Positions 27,089 to 35,805 of a DNA stretch of 54,912 nucleotides are shown piece by piece. The notes below the pieces were generated by a model. The model was not told the DNA's origin. It saw nothing but the letters and a program-made list of their open reading frames with translations, and did not search any database. The DNA lies in NCBI GenBank assembly GCA_964614065.1, contig CAZTJJ010000006.1, forward strand, positions 1-54,912. Direction: 5' to 3'. Origin of the DNA: M55B111 sp964614065 (GTDB lineage: Bacteria; Bipolaricaulota; Bipolaricaulia; M55B111). The position numbers and the translations under genes were made by a program. How positions within the stretch are numbered: the first letter of the stretch is position 1; each line of letters starts with the position of its first letter.

Positions 27089-27529
27089 ATGGGAAATAGC
27101 AAAAGATTGGAAATACTTTTAGTTGAGGATGAAGACTATGACGTTGATTTAACCCAACGGGCTATCTATAAAAGCGACGTAGAGTCCAAACTATTTGTAG
27201 TTAGAGACGGGGAGGAGGCATTAGACTTTCTCTATCACAATGAAGGTTTTGAAGACACCCCGAAGCCTGACCTCATTTTACTTGACTTAAACTTACCAAA
27301 AATTGGTGGCCATGAGGTGCTGGAAAAAATAAAAAAAGATGAGGAATTACAAAATATTCCTGTGATTGTTCTGACCGTCTCAGAACGAGAAGAAGATATG
27401 GTAAAAGCCTACGATAGTGGGGCAAGTAGCTACGTCCACAAACCCGTCAACCCAGCAGAATTTCGCAAGGTTATCCAAACAGTCCAGGAATACTGGGAAA
27501 TCTCCAACTTACCCCCCAAAAACGGGTAA
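27089..27529 (+). CDS. Rcp1-like single-domain response regulator
   Basis: A 146-residue receiver-only protein. The acidic pocket EDED, phospho-acceptor Asp 66 in ILLDLNLPKIGG, Thr 96 in VIVLTVSE and Lys 118 in YVHKP are all present. The sequence around LVEDEDYDV and DGEEALDFLYHNEG is typical of the Rcp1 group, which usually partners PAS/GAF histidine kinases. It has no output domain, so it probably relays phosphate or acts by protein contact. AGGAGG precedes its ATG. Confidence 0.92.
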   Translation: MGNSKRLEILLVEDEDYDVDLTQRAIYKSDVESKLFVVRDGEEALDFLYHNEGFEDTPKPDLILLDLNLPKIGGHEVLEKIKKDEELQNIPVIVLTVSEREEDMVKAYDSGASSYVHKPVNPAEFRKVIQTVQEYWEISNLPPKNG

Positions 27530-27832
27530 CCGGGCAAGCTGCTCGATGGGGACAAATTTCACCTCACGAGTAAACATCATTCTGGGTAACTAGTGATAAC
27601 AATGGACAATAATCCCTCCCAAAGTCCTTTCAAAAACTAAGCAAAAAAAGGATCATTAGTACTGGTAGTAAAGGTTAATACTATGAGAAAAGAATACTAC
27701 AATACTACATTGAACAACTAAACTGACTGGGGGAGGCGGGTATATATCCCCCGTTCCACTCACCATCTCGGTAGCTCCTGGATCCAATCCCGCCTTCCTC
27801 CAGCTCTTTGTATCAATAACTTGCTCGGTTGA
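27530..27832. other. Intergenic gap between convergent response regulator and porB
   Basis: About 300 bases without a credible reading frame. The only strong feature is the long stem at 27729-27801. The rest is AT-rich and shows no promoter or known RNA. Confidence 0.6.
27729..27801 (-). terminator. Long stem at the 3' end of the por operon
   Basis: GGGGGAGGCGGG (27729-27740) can pair with CCCGCCTTCCTCC (27789-27801) over 12 pairs with one bulged base. A competing local hairpin CGGG-TATATAT-CCCG shares the same bases. There is no clear T tract on either strand. It may protect or end the por transcript, or be a small structured RNA. Confidence 0.35.
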
Positions 27833-28762
27833 CTATTCTGAAGCTCTGGACTGTAGCTTTTCCCAATCTTCGTCTACTTCCTGTTGTATTTCCTCAATAA
27901 CTCCACTATTTTCCGGTTTGAACAACGCTGCAAATCTTTTCTGGGGCTTCAGCCATTCTTCCACTGGGATTTTCTCTCTTGGCGTATACGTCACGTGGTA
28001 ATCCCCCTCATCAACTTCATATAGCGGCCAGAAACAACTGTCAACGCCTTTGCCTGCAACGTCAACCGCATCGTGCGGTGGCACTCTCCAACCTAGCTGA
28101 CAGGTCGATAGAACGTTTATAAAAGCCGGGCCGTCTTTAGAGACGGCTTTTTCCACTTTGTCGGCCAAATCGATGACATTAGATACTGCAGCCTGACCAA
28201 CAAAGGGAATTCCATGAGCTACCACTATTTCAGTCAGATTCTTACGTTGACGTTCTTTCCCATACGTAACCTTCCCTGCCGGCTCCGTAGTCGTCGAAGC
28301 ACCCTTCGGCGTAGCGCTCGATCTCTGAATACCAGTATTCATGTACGCACCGTTGTCCAGGGTAACGTAAAGAAAGTTATGTCCTCGCTCTAAAGCCCCT
28401 GACAGCGACTGTAATCCGATATCGTAAGTGCCACCATCACCTGCAAAAGCCACGAAATTAACCTCTTTATCCAATTTGCCCTTGCGCTTAAGAGAGCGAT
28501 AGGCACTTTCAACACCACTAATCGTCGCAGCCGCGTTTTCAAATGCATTATGTATCCAGGGAATATTCCAAGCAGTTGTAGGATATCGCGTGGTAGCCAC
28601 CTCGAGACAACCCGTAGCGTTAGAAGCCACCACCGGGCCATCTATCGAGTTGAGAACGGTCCTCACCGCGATGGGCAAACCACAACCCTCGCACAGCGAA
28701 TGTCCACTTTCAAATTTCTTATATTTTTCCTCTTGTTTCGCTAAAGTTTTAAAACTAGCCAT
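27833..28762 (-). CDS. porB: Pyruvate:ferredoxin oxidoreductase, beta subunit
   Basis: Thiamine diphosphate-binding subunit of a four-subunit 2-oxoacid:ferredoxin oxidoreductase, which splits pyruvate with CoA into acetyl-CoA, CO2 and reduced ferredoxin. The 309 residues show the N-terminal Cys pair of CEGCGLP, further Cys at SNATGCLE, and the ThDP/Mg motif GDGGTYDIG with DNGAYMNTGIQRS. The distal Cys of STCQLGWRVP completes the cluster ligand set. ATG 28762 has GGAGGG upstream. It is last in the gamma-delta-alpha-beta operon. Confidence 0.95.
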   Translation of the reverse strand: MASFKTLAKQEEKYKKFESGHSLCEGCGLPIAVRTVLNSIDGPVVASNATGCLEVATTRYPTTAWNIPWIHNAFENAAATISGVESAYRSLKRKGKLDKEVNFVAFAGDGGTYDIGLQSLSGALERGHNFLYVTLDNGAYMNTGIQRSSATPKGASTTTEPAGKVTYGKERQRKNLTEIVVAHGIPFVGQAAVSNVIDLADKVEKAVSKDGPAFINVLSTCQLGWRVPPHDAVDVAGKGVDSCFWPLYEVDEGDYHVTYTPREKIPVEEWLKPQKRFAALFKPENSGVIEEIQQEVDEDWEKLQSRASE

Positions 28763-28780
28763 AATATTGTTACCCTCCAG

Positions 28781-29956
28781 TTATTGTCTGGCTCCAATGT
28801 AACGCATTTTGTCATCCAAACTCGGTTTCTCGAGATCCTCAAAGACCTCCAGAATGTTTTGTGTCGTGATGTCTCTTCCACCCAACCCATAGGTATAGTT
28901 AAATAATCTGGGCTTTTCCGATTCATCTGATAAAGCAGAGCTGATCTCCAGATAAAGCGGACCTCTCGATCCGAAAGACAGTGACCTATCCAGGATGGCG
29001 ACCGCTTCTGTGTCTTTCAGAGCAGCGCTTATTTCCTCCCGCGGAAAAGGTCTGAACATCCATGGTTTGAGCAATCCCACTTTCTTACCTTCTTCCCTAA
29101 GATCGTCAACCACTACCTTGGCGGTACCAGCAGTAGATCCCAGTAATACGACCGCATAATCCGCGTCTTCAAGGCGGTAAGATTCGAACAGGCCATCGTA
29201 CTCCCGACCCGATATCTTCGAGAACTCCTCCTGGATGTCGAGAAACCGTTCCGGGACGTTCTTCATTGCATCCACTTGCTGAAGTTTGTGCTCAAAGTAA
29301 TAATCCGGCATATCAAATGGGCCCTGTGTAGTCGGATTGTCTACATCCAGAAGTGGGTATAGCGGCTCGTACTCCCCCACGAAGTCGGTCACCGTTTCAT
29401 CTGATAATAGTTCAGCGACCTGAGCGGTGTGGGTAAGAGTAAATCCGTCTAGCGTAACCATCACGGGTAACAGAACGTCATGATTCTCCGCAAGGTTTTG
29501 TGCCATCAAAGTAAAGTCATAAGCTTCTTGGGCGTCCTCGCCATATATTTGAATCGCTCCACTATCTCTGGCCGCCATTGAATCTGAATGATCACAGTGA
29601 ATGTTTATCGGGCCACTCAGTGCACGGTTTGCAACTGTCATCACTATGGGAGTCCTCATCGAAGCAGCAATATATACTATTTCCATCATAAGAGCCAGAC
29701 CCTGAGATGCGGTCGCAGTCATAGTCCTTGCTCCAGCTGTTGAAGACCCTACACAGGCACTCATCGCCGAATGCTCTGACTCAACTGTAATCACTTCAGA
29801 ATCAACTTCCCCATCGGCAACAAACTGAGAGAAATATTGCACTATCTCGGATTGCGGGGTAATCGGATAAGCCGCTACTACGTCAGGTTTCACCTGGCGC
29901 ATTGCATTAGCAACAACTTGATGACCAGTGAGTACTTGTCTATTTCCGTTACTCAT
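28781..29956 (-). CDS. porA: Pyruvate:ferredoxin oxidoreductase, alpha subunit
   Basis: The 391-residue alpha subunit of the same complex. Family blocks include AYPITPQSEIVQ near the N-terminus, ESEHSAMSACVGSS, TATASQGLALM and the MTVANRALSGPINIHCDHSD segment. The C-terminal transketolase-like domain has LLGSTAGTAK. The start codon overlaps the end of porD by eight bases, which couples their translation. The pyruvate assignment rests on overall similarity of alpha and beta; another 2-oxoacid cannot be fully excluded. Confidence 0.95.
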   Translation of the reverse strand: MSNGNRQVLTGHQVVANAMRQVKPDVVAAYPITPQSEIVQYFSQFVADGEVDSEVITVESEHSAMSACVGSSTAGARTMTATASQGLALMMEIVYIAASMRTPIVMTVANRALSGPINIHCDHSDSMAARDSGAIQIYGEDAQEAYDFTLMAQNLAENHDVLLPVMVTLDGFTLTHTAQVAELLSDETVTDFVGEYEPLYPLLDVDNPTTQGPFDMPDYYFEHKLQQVDAMKNVPERFLDIQEEFSKISGREYDGLFESYRLEDADYAVVLLGSTAGTAKVVVDDLREEGKKVGLLKPWMFRPFPREEISAALKDTEAVAILDRSLSFGSRGPLYLEISSALSDESEKPRLFNYTYGLGGRDITTQNILEVFEDLEKPSLDDKMRYIGARQ

Positions 29957-30254
29957 TATCTGCTACCTCCCCCTCAGGAACCATGGTAATGGCGTCAACG
30001 GGGCAAATCGAAGCACATATGCCGCATCCCTTACAGTGATCGTAATCAATTCCTAGTACTTGCTCGTCCTCGATTTGAAAAGAGGCATCGGGACAGTATG
30101 CCCAACACTGTAAACACTGGATACACTTATCTTCATCAAATATCGGGCGTTCTGATCTCCAATCCCCTGTTTTATTCAGCTCCGGAGTTGCTCCGCCAGT
30201 TAATACAGCACCAATCGGAACTTCGTCGTACTTTTTAAGTTCAAATTCAGCCAT
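29949..30254 (-). CDS. porD: Pyruvate:ferredoxin oxidoreductase, delta (ferredoxin) subunit
   Basis: A 101-residue 2x[4Fe-4S] ferredoxin-like subunit that passes electrons out of the enzyme. Two clusters are evident: CIQCLQCWAYCP and CKGCGICASICP. The N-terminal GAVLTGGATPELNKTGDW is typical of PorD. It lies 14 bases after porG. Confidence 0.95.
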   Translation of the reverse strand: MAEFELKKYDEVPIGAVLTGGATPELNKTGDWRSERPIFDEDKCIQCLQCWAYCPDASFQIEDEQVLGIDYDHCKGCGICASICPVDAITMVPEGEVADNE

Positions 30255-30268
30255 AAACCCTCCTGTAA

Positions 30269-30820
30269 TTAATTAGTAATCGCCTCGTAGCCTGCCTTGA
30301 AAGCCCTCAGATTCTTCTCTACGACTTCCTCAGGTAGCTTCTTTGATAGGGCCTTTTTGACCTCAGCTTCAGCGACATCAAAATCAGTGCCTAATACTTT
30401 AATTAACCCCCCAAGTACGGGAATATTGGCATAACCGCTACCAGCCTCTTCTGCCAATCCAGAAGCGTCAAATACTAAGACAGTGCCATCGAATCCTGTC
30501 TCACTTACAATATCTTCAGCGCTCTTTTTAGTATTGACTAACAACACTCCGTCTTCACTAAGCCCTTCCGTAGGATTTGCCGCCGAAAGCAATGTTGGAT
30601 CCACCACTACCACAATCTCAGGCTCATAAACTCCCGAATGAACTTTAATCTTGTCACCTGACACTCGATTATAGGCTTTTATAGGTGCCCCACTGCGTTC
30701 CGGTCCGTATTCAGGAAAAGATTGGACAAATTTACCTTCCTGAAGATGAATGTCAGCAAGAAGTTGAGAAGCGGTCTTTGCTCCTTGACCACCTCTCCCG
30801 TGCCATCGAATCTCCTTCAT
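30269..30820 (-). CDS. porG: Pyruvate:ferredoxin oxidoreductase, gamma subunit
   Basis: The 183-residue gamma subunit. It starts MKEIRWHGRGGQGAKTASQL, a hallmark of the family, and continues with FPEYGPERSGAPIKAYNR. I chose ATG 30820, which has AGGGGG upstream; an in-frame extension of 20 residues to 30880 has no homology or ribosome-binding site. First gene of the operon, behind the promoter at 30890-30918. Confidence 0.94.
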   Translation of the reverse strand: MKEIRWHGRGGQGAKTASQLLADIHLQEGKFVQSFPEYGPERSGAPIKAYNRVSGDKIKVHSGVYEPEIVVVVDPTLLSAANPTEGLSEDGVLLVNTKKSAEDIVSETGFDGTVLVFDASGLAEEAGSGYANIPVLGGLIKVLGTDFDVAEAEVKKALSKKLPEEVVEKNLRAFKAGYEAITN

Positions 30821-30889
30821 AGGAACCCCCTTATTAACAAGGAAAATTAGTCTTTCGAAAACGTATTTTAACAAAGTCAAATCTAATGA

Positions 30890-30918
30890 ATTTTACAATA
30901 TCAAGTGATTTTCTGCAA
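30890..30918 (-). promoter_or_regulatory. Promoter for porGDAB
   Basis: On the minus strand TTGCAG (30918-30913) and TAAAAT (30895-30890) are spaced by 17 bases. Transcription would start near 30883, leaving a leader of about 60 bases before porG. Confidence 0.55.
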
Positions 30919-31013
30919 TTTAGCACTTCAATCCAACTCCCATGGATACGACATTCCTACCTTAAAAAAAAGACAGGTGTCCTTATGAGAACCTACTTTA
31001 TTCCTTTTCGGAG

Positions 31014-32768
31014 ATGGGGACTGACACTATAATTCGAACTGCTATGTCCATCGGAATCTGTCTAGCGATTTCATTCATATTAACTATTTTGTTTGGCAAA
31101 CTAGCTAACTGGAAAAGATCCAATCAAAGCTGGCTCGGCTATTTTTTAATTATTGCTGTACCCCTGGCCCTCTGGTTTGTCCATGGATACACAATATTGC
31201 TTATTGGAATATCAACTAGCCTGCTACTCATCTCTGTATCAAAAAAACTAGGGCCGAATAGCAAGGTGAAGGAAGCTCTCGGTTTAGGGACTGCCTCAGT
31301 AATTGCATTCATGTTAGGCTTCCGTATTCAATTCATGCAACCCTCGTTTAGCGATCAATATCTCTATTTTACCTGGTTTAGCTTGCCAATAACTGTAGCC
31401 TGGCTCTATACCATATCCAAATCAGTACAGTTTATTCACTTCGAGCTCGGCCGAAGAAAATGGAAACTATTTGTGATAACCCTAATAATCGTCACAGCGT
31501 TTTTCATTACTCTCGTTAAGCTTCAGTACACTCAACAGCTACAATTCTCTTCTTATCTCGGCTACGGGTTCATCGGGGGGTTGCTGGCTATGTTATTCAT
31601 ATCACCATCCAAAAAGGTTCTATCGACGCTATCTCTTCAATTTGGATTTATACTTGCAAGCCTTGCTATCTCTGGAGTGGTAAAATCATTGACGGCTTTC
31701 GTATTGCTCGTACCGATAGCACCACTGATATTGCCAACCGCAACAAAATCACTGGCTTTCGCAAGGATCGCCACCACAGTTGCAGATAGTGACAGTCTAA
31801 TCGAGCATTTAGTTTCCAAGTACATAAGATCCCGATCTATCGGTATATTTCTAACGTACACCAGTTTAAGTTACCTGGGGTTAGTAATCGCCTGGTTCCT
31901 CTGGAATCCTGGCTTCCTTTCGTTTTCGGGTTTGCTCTCTAGTTTGGTCATACTTCCCGTGAACTTTATTCTCGGCAGCAGGATTGTGGCTTACTTTAAC
32001 AGTATGTCACCCTCACTATCCAACGGAGACCATCAGGTGAATATTCTAGGGACCGTTTTCGACCAGACAAACCTGGCACGGACAAGCCAAAGAATGGAAG
32101 CACTCACCAAAGAAGAGGGGACAAATTACGTGGCAACACCTGATGTGACAGCTGTAATCAAGGCAGAAAGTAATAACCTGCTCAGACAATCTTTTTTCAA
32201 AGCCGACATCGTCACCCCTGACGGTTTCGGCCTCGTGTGGGCCTCAAATTTACACGGACTGAACTTATCGGATAGAGTTGCAGGTATAGACTTACTGGAA
32301 AAGTTGTTTGGGTCAAGCAATGGGTTAACGGTTTTTTTACTTGGCTCGGCACCCGGAGTGGCGAAAGAAGCGGCGAAAAACATAGTCAAACGTTACCAGG
32401 GGGTAGACGTAGTGGGCACGCACCACGGCTACGATCCTATAAATGATCAAACAGTACTTGGCGAGATAAATAACCTTGAACCTGACCTACTATTGGTCGG
32501 TATGGGGGTCCCAAAACAGGAAAAATGGATAATGAATAACATCAAACACGTCCAAGCAAATGTAGTGATGGGTGTAGGAGGGAGTTTCGACGTGCTATCT
32601 GAAAACTTGCCTAGAGCCCCACAGGCTATACAAGACAATGGATTAGAGTGGTTGTACAGAATCTGGCTAGAGCCACGAAGATTATGGAAAGCACGATTGA
32701 TTCCCTACTTCATGCTTAGAGTTGTTGGAGAAAAGATAAAAGTTTTGTTACGCAACGAAATCCTCTAG
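31014..32768 (+). CDS. Fusion of degenerate WecA/TagO-like membrane domain and TagA/WecG glycosyltransferase
   Basis: A 584-residue protein. Residues 1-335 form about ten membrane helices aligned by eye to the WecA/TagO polyprenyl-phosphate glycosyl-1-phosphate transferases, but their catalytic Asp/His motifs are gone (see findings). Residues 340-584 are a WecG/TagA/CpsF domain with NILGTVFDQTN, TPDGFGLVWAS, FLLGSAPGVAKEA, GVPKQEKWI and VGGSFDVLSENLPRAP. It probably transfers a second sugar onto a lipid-linked carrier for an envelope polymer. The start is uncertain: ATG 31014 lacks a ribosome-binding site; ATG 31044 is an alternative. The 3' end overlaps the convergent recJ by 21 bases. Confidence 0.82.
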   Translation: MGTDTIIRTAMSIGICLAISFILTILFGKLANWKRSNQSWLGYFLIIAVPLALWFVHGYTILLIGISTSLLLISVSKKLGPNSKVKEALGLGTASVIAFMLGFRIQFMQPSFSDQYLYFTWFSLPITVAWLYTISKSVQFIHFELGRRKWKLFVITLIIVTAFFITLVKLQYTQQLQFSSYLGYGFIGGLLAMLFISPSKKVLSTLSLQFGFILASLAISGVVKSLTAFVLLVPIAPLILPTATKSLAFARIATTVADSDSLIEHLVSKYIRSRSIGIFLTYTSLSYLGLVIAWFLWNPGFLSFSGLLSSLVILPVNFILGSRIVAYFNSMSPSLSNGDHQVNILGTVFDQTNLARTSQRMEALTKEEGTNYVATPDVTAVIKAESNNLLRQSFFKADIVTPDGFGLVWASNLHGLNLSDRVAGIDLLEKLFGSSNGLTVFLLGSAPGVAKEAAKNIVKRYQGVDVVGTHHGYDPINDQTVLGEINNLEPDLLLVGMGVPKQEKWIMNNIKHVQANVVMGVGGSFDVLSENLPRAPQAIQDNGLEWLYRIWLEPRRLWKARLIPYFMLRVVGEKIKVLLRNEIL

Positions 32769-34487
32769 ATTTAGCTGCACACTTCTCTCTCCATTCCAAA
32801 CGTTCTCTTCTAGTTTAAATATTGGATTAAGGGTGTTGGCAGATTGAATACGAGAAATGCTATCTCCCAAACCAAAACCAATACAGCTAAATGTCTCGTC
32901 GCGGCTGGCTAAGGTCAACTTTAGATGCTTTTGCGATTTTCCAACCTGTCTGACGTTAATCACGTCCAAATTTTTCATATAAAATCTTGGAGAATGATTG
33001 CCCTCACCAAATGGTTTTAACAATTCCAGCTCCCGAACCAAATTCATAGACGCTCGCTCAGGCCTTAACTCAGCTTCAAAGGAGTTTACTTTTTGTTCTC
33101 TGGCAAGGGGTTTCTCCAGTGACCACTTGTTCAGACAATCCCGTAGAGGATCGAGTTCCCTGGCATATGCGGTAAAACCACCAGCCATTGCATGACCGCC
33201 AAATTGGATCAAATGTTGGGAACATCTGTCGAAACCCTCGACCACCGATACACCCTCCACACTCCTCATAGACCCCCTACATCTCCCTCCCATTCTACTT
33301 ACGGTTACCGCGGGTAGATCGTACTCAGCACAAAGCTTCGACGAAACAAGCCCAATTATTCCGAGATTCCATTTCGACCCTACCACAAACACGACACCTC
33401 TGCTCCGCGGATCAAAACCCTCGAGTTCAAGTTGCTCCTTAGCCTGGCGAATAACCTTTTGCTGTACTCTTGACCTATCCCTATCGTAGTCGATAAGGGT
33501 CTTCACAAGATAATCAGCTCGAGGGGTGTCATTAGTGGCGAGCAACAGAAATCCTACCTTTGGATCCCCCACGCGATTTGCAGAATTCAGTTTCGGCGCC
33601 AATCGATAGCTTATATGTCTTGTCTCCACAGGTTTCTTCCACCAATCCCTGTCACCCAACTCATTGAACAGGGAAACTAACCCTGGGATGGGCTCTTTCT
33701 GTATCTCTTGTAATCCAAGTTTCACCAGCTGTCTATTTTCATCTACCCCGTTCGTCAGCAAGGGAACTAAATCGGCAATCGTCCCCAACGCAACCAACTG
33801 TAGCAAAGAACTACGAACCTGCTCCTTCGAGCCCAACCTTTCGTATAGACCGTCTATTAACTTATAAGCAACGCCGGCGCCAGCGAGGTAAGGATTAGGA
33901 TAGCAAGAAGATGGACGTTTTGGGTCCACAATCGCCAGAGCTGGCGGAAGAACTTCAGGCGGTTGATGATGATCAGTTACTATTACATCTACACCATAAT
34001 CCCGCAAATGAGAGATCTCTTCCCGATCCTTGACTCCGCAATCCGTCGTAATAAGCAAATCGAAATTATTTCTAATTAGCCTTGCGGAGAGTTCCTTATC
34101 CAACCCGTGACCTCTAATTCTGTCCCCGACCCCCACTTTTAGCTTTCCTGGATCAGGTAAGTCCCGAACCCCCTTCAATCCCCGATAAATTATTGCTGCA
34201 CTGCTCAATCCATCCACGTCAAAGTCACCCTGGATGAATATATCCTCTTCGCCTTGTAATGCTTTCTCAATCCTATCCAGAGCCTGGGGTAAATCGGGAA
34301 GATCTTTTGTGGGGTGGAGAGCCTCTTTTGGAGGTCGGCTTACGAGAGAATAGCAGGAACCATAACGATTTGTCACTACCCGGGCAAAGGCTCTCGAACA
34401 ATCCAACTCCTGCTGCGCTTCCGCAATTAAACTTTCAACTCCCTCAGTCTGTTCCCAAATTTGATCATCGTACAGGAGCGAGTTCAT
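32748..34487 (-). CDS. recJ: Single-strand DNA exonuclease RecJ
   Basis: A 5'-3' single-strand exonuclease of recombination and repair. The 579 residues carry the DHH phosphoesterase motifs: GDFDVDGLSSAAI, TTDCGV, VTDHHQPP and VDPKRPSSCYP, then the DHHA1 motif GGHAMAGGF and the C-terminal OB-like domain. Its ATG overlaps the secF stop as ATGA. The neighbouring order secF-recJ is seen in several bacterial groups. Confidence 0.95.
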   Translation of the reverse strand: MNSLLYDDQIWEQTEGVESLIAEAQQELDCSRAFARVVTNRYGSCYSLVSRPPKEALHPTKDLPDLPQALDRIEKALQGEEDIFIQGDFDVDGLSSAAIIYRGLKGVRDLPDPGKLKVGVGDRIRGHGLDKELSARLIRNNFDLLITTDCGVKDREEISHLRDYGVDVIVTDHHQPPEVLPPALAIVDPKRPSSCYPNPYLAGAGVAYKLIDGLYERLGSKEQVRSSLLQLVALGTIADLVPLLTNGVDENRQLVKLGLQEIQKEPIPGLVSLFNELGDRDWWKKPVETRHISYRLAPKLNSANRVGDPKVGFLLLATNDTPRADYLVKTLIDYDRDRSRVQQKVIRQAKEQLELEGFDPRSRGVVFVVGSKWNLGIIGLVSSKLCAEYDLPAVTVSRMGGRCRGSMRSVEGVSVVEGFDRCSQHLIQFGGHAMAGGFTAYARELDPLRDCLNKWSLEKPLAREQKVNSFEAELRPERASMNLVRELELLKPFGEGNHSPRFYMKNLDVINVRQVGKSQKHLKLTLASRDETFSCIGFGLGDSISRIQSANTLNPIFKLEENVWNGERSVQLNLEDFVA

Positions 34488-35389
34488 TCACGAGCCAAAT
34501 ATTTATCCCAGAGGTAAACTATAGGAGAAGCAACATAAATTGACGAGTAAGTACCCACAATAACGCCAATTAACAGGGCAAGAGAAAACGCCCTAAGCAC
34601 CGGTCCACCAAAGGCAACCAGAGCTATTACAGGGATGAAAGTGGTAGTTGAGGTGCTTATAGTTCTTGATAAAGATTGATTTATACTCTTGTTGATCAGT
34701 TGAAAAGTTGAACCCTCTCTAGCGATGCGCTTAGTTGAATTTTCCCTGATTCGGTCAAAATAGACTATCGTATCATTCAACGAATAACCGACAATTGTCA
34801 GAAAAGCACCTATTGTCGGAAGGTTAATTTCGACCCGAAAAATGGCAAACAAAGCCATGGCGATCACTACATCATGTACTACAGCAGCCACCGCACCTAC
34901 TGCATAACGCAACCTAAATCGCCAGCTAATGTAAATAAGGATAACCAATAAAGCCAGACCAATTGCCTGCCAACCCTTTGTCTGTAACTCTTGACTGATT
35001 TTCCCGCCCACCGATTTTCTGCTAATGCTTCCCTGAGAAACGTCGAATTTCTGGGTTAACTCCCGTTCCAGCTGGTCCAGTAAATCACTATCACCAGAAA
35101 CATCTAGCTTCGTCGCAATGGATATTTTGTTGCCACCTTGGCTACCTTGAATATTCTGAATTTTGCTTCCTGAAAGCGCAGAAAGTTGCTTAGAATTAGC
35201 GAGAAATGATCTGATTCCTGTAGTAGTTACGTCCTCATTAAAGAGGACCTCAAACTTGGTCCCACCTTTAAAGTCAATCCCTAAATTCATACCTAGAACG
35301 ACAATCAAAACCGCACCAACTATCACAGCTATTAGCGACCCAACTGAAAAATACTTTGCTTTGCCCAGTAGGTCAAAATCGTAACTCAT
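34484..35389 (-). CDS. secF: Protein translocase subunit SecF
   Basis: Membrane partner of SecD in the Sec accessory complex, using proton motive force in late translocation. The 301-residue protein has six membrane helices, the first with GMNLGIDFKGGTKFEV, a periplasmic domain, and the conserved GYSLNDTIVYFDRIREN and LSRTISTSTTT regions. ATG 35389 has GGGAGG upstream; the in-frame ATG at 35401 overlaps that site. secD is not upstream as usual; only 146 bases separate it from rpsT. Confidence 0.95.
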   Translation of the reverse strand: MSYDFDLLGKAKYFSVGSLIAVIVGAVLIVVLGMNLGIDFKGGTKFEVLFNEDVTTTGIRSFLANSKQLSALSGSKIQNIQGSQGGNKISIATKLDVSGDSDLLDQLERELTQKFDVSQGSISRKSVGGKISQELQTKGWQAIGLALLVILIYISWRFRLRYAVGAVAAVVHDVVIAMALFAIFRVEINLPTIGAFLTIVGYSLNDTIVYFDRIRENSTKRIAREGSTFQLINKSINQSLSRTISTSTTTFIPVIALVAFGGPVLRAFSLALLIGVIVGTYSSIYVASPIVYLWDKYLARE

Positions 35390-35406
35390 AACGCCTCCCA
35401 ATAAAC

Positions 35407-35423
35407 TAGATTATCGTAATCTA
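35407..35423. promoter_or_regulatory. 17-bp palindrome upstream of secF
   Basis: TAGATTA-TCG-TAATCTA is a perfect seven-base inverted repeat with a three-base centre, 17 bases before the secF start. Its symmetry and place suggest an operator, but no regulator or second site is known in the window. Confidence 0.35.
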
Positions 35424-35496
35424 CCAAAATTAGCCGAGAGTGCTGGGTCAATCTTTCGTTTTTCAAACCCGAGGTTATTTTTACCATTGTCTCTTT

Positions 35497-35529
35497 ATAT
35501 GCCCCACCCGGTGGGCTGGGTTCTTGAAC
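35497..35529 (+). repeat. Hairpin repeat, diverged copy (IS200/IS605-end-like)
   Basis: GCCCCACCCGGTGGGCTGGG followed by TTCTTGAAC matches the stem-plus-GGTTCTTGAC layout of the family. It lies between secF and rpsT, just downstream of the rpsT stop on the opposite strand, so it might also act as a stem at the rpsT 3' end. Confidence 0.45.
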
Positions 35530-35535
35530 TGTAAC

Positions 35536-35805
35536 TTAACTGCCGGATAAAGCTTTTACCCTTCTGGAATATTTGGATTTAATTCTGGCTGCTTTGTTTT
35601 TATGAAAAGGACCTTTGCTAGATGCTTTATCAGCAAGACTTATCAGATCAGGGAGCAGTTCTTCTGCTTCTTCTTTTTTCTCTTCTTCCAAAAGCCTATC
35701 CATCCGCTTGGTTACTTCCTTCAAATCCTTCTTACGCTCTCTATTAAGCTTTGCCCGTTTCTTATTTTGCCTCAACCTTTTCTTAGCAGATTCTATTATT
35801 GGAAT
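35536..35805 (-). CDS. rpsT: 30S ribosomal protein S20, apparent AUU start
   Basis: Small-subunit protein binding the 16S rRNA 5' domain. The basic, helical 89-residue product begins MPIIESAKKRLRQNKKRAKL when read from ATT 35805, matching the usual S20 N-terminus and length. TAAGAGGTG (35820-35812) lies six bases upstream, the spacing seen for other genes here. The alternative GTG at 35814 is part of that ribosome-binding site and would add three residues. The frame is closed upstream by a TAA. E. coli rpsT also uses a non-AUG start (UUG), tied to its autoregulation. Confidence 0.85.
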   Translation of the reverse strand: MPIIESAKKRLRQNKKRAKLNRERKKDLKEVTKRMDRLLEEEKKEEAEELLPDLISLADKASSKGPFHKNKAARIKSKYSRRVKALSGS

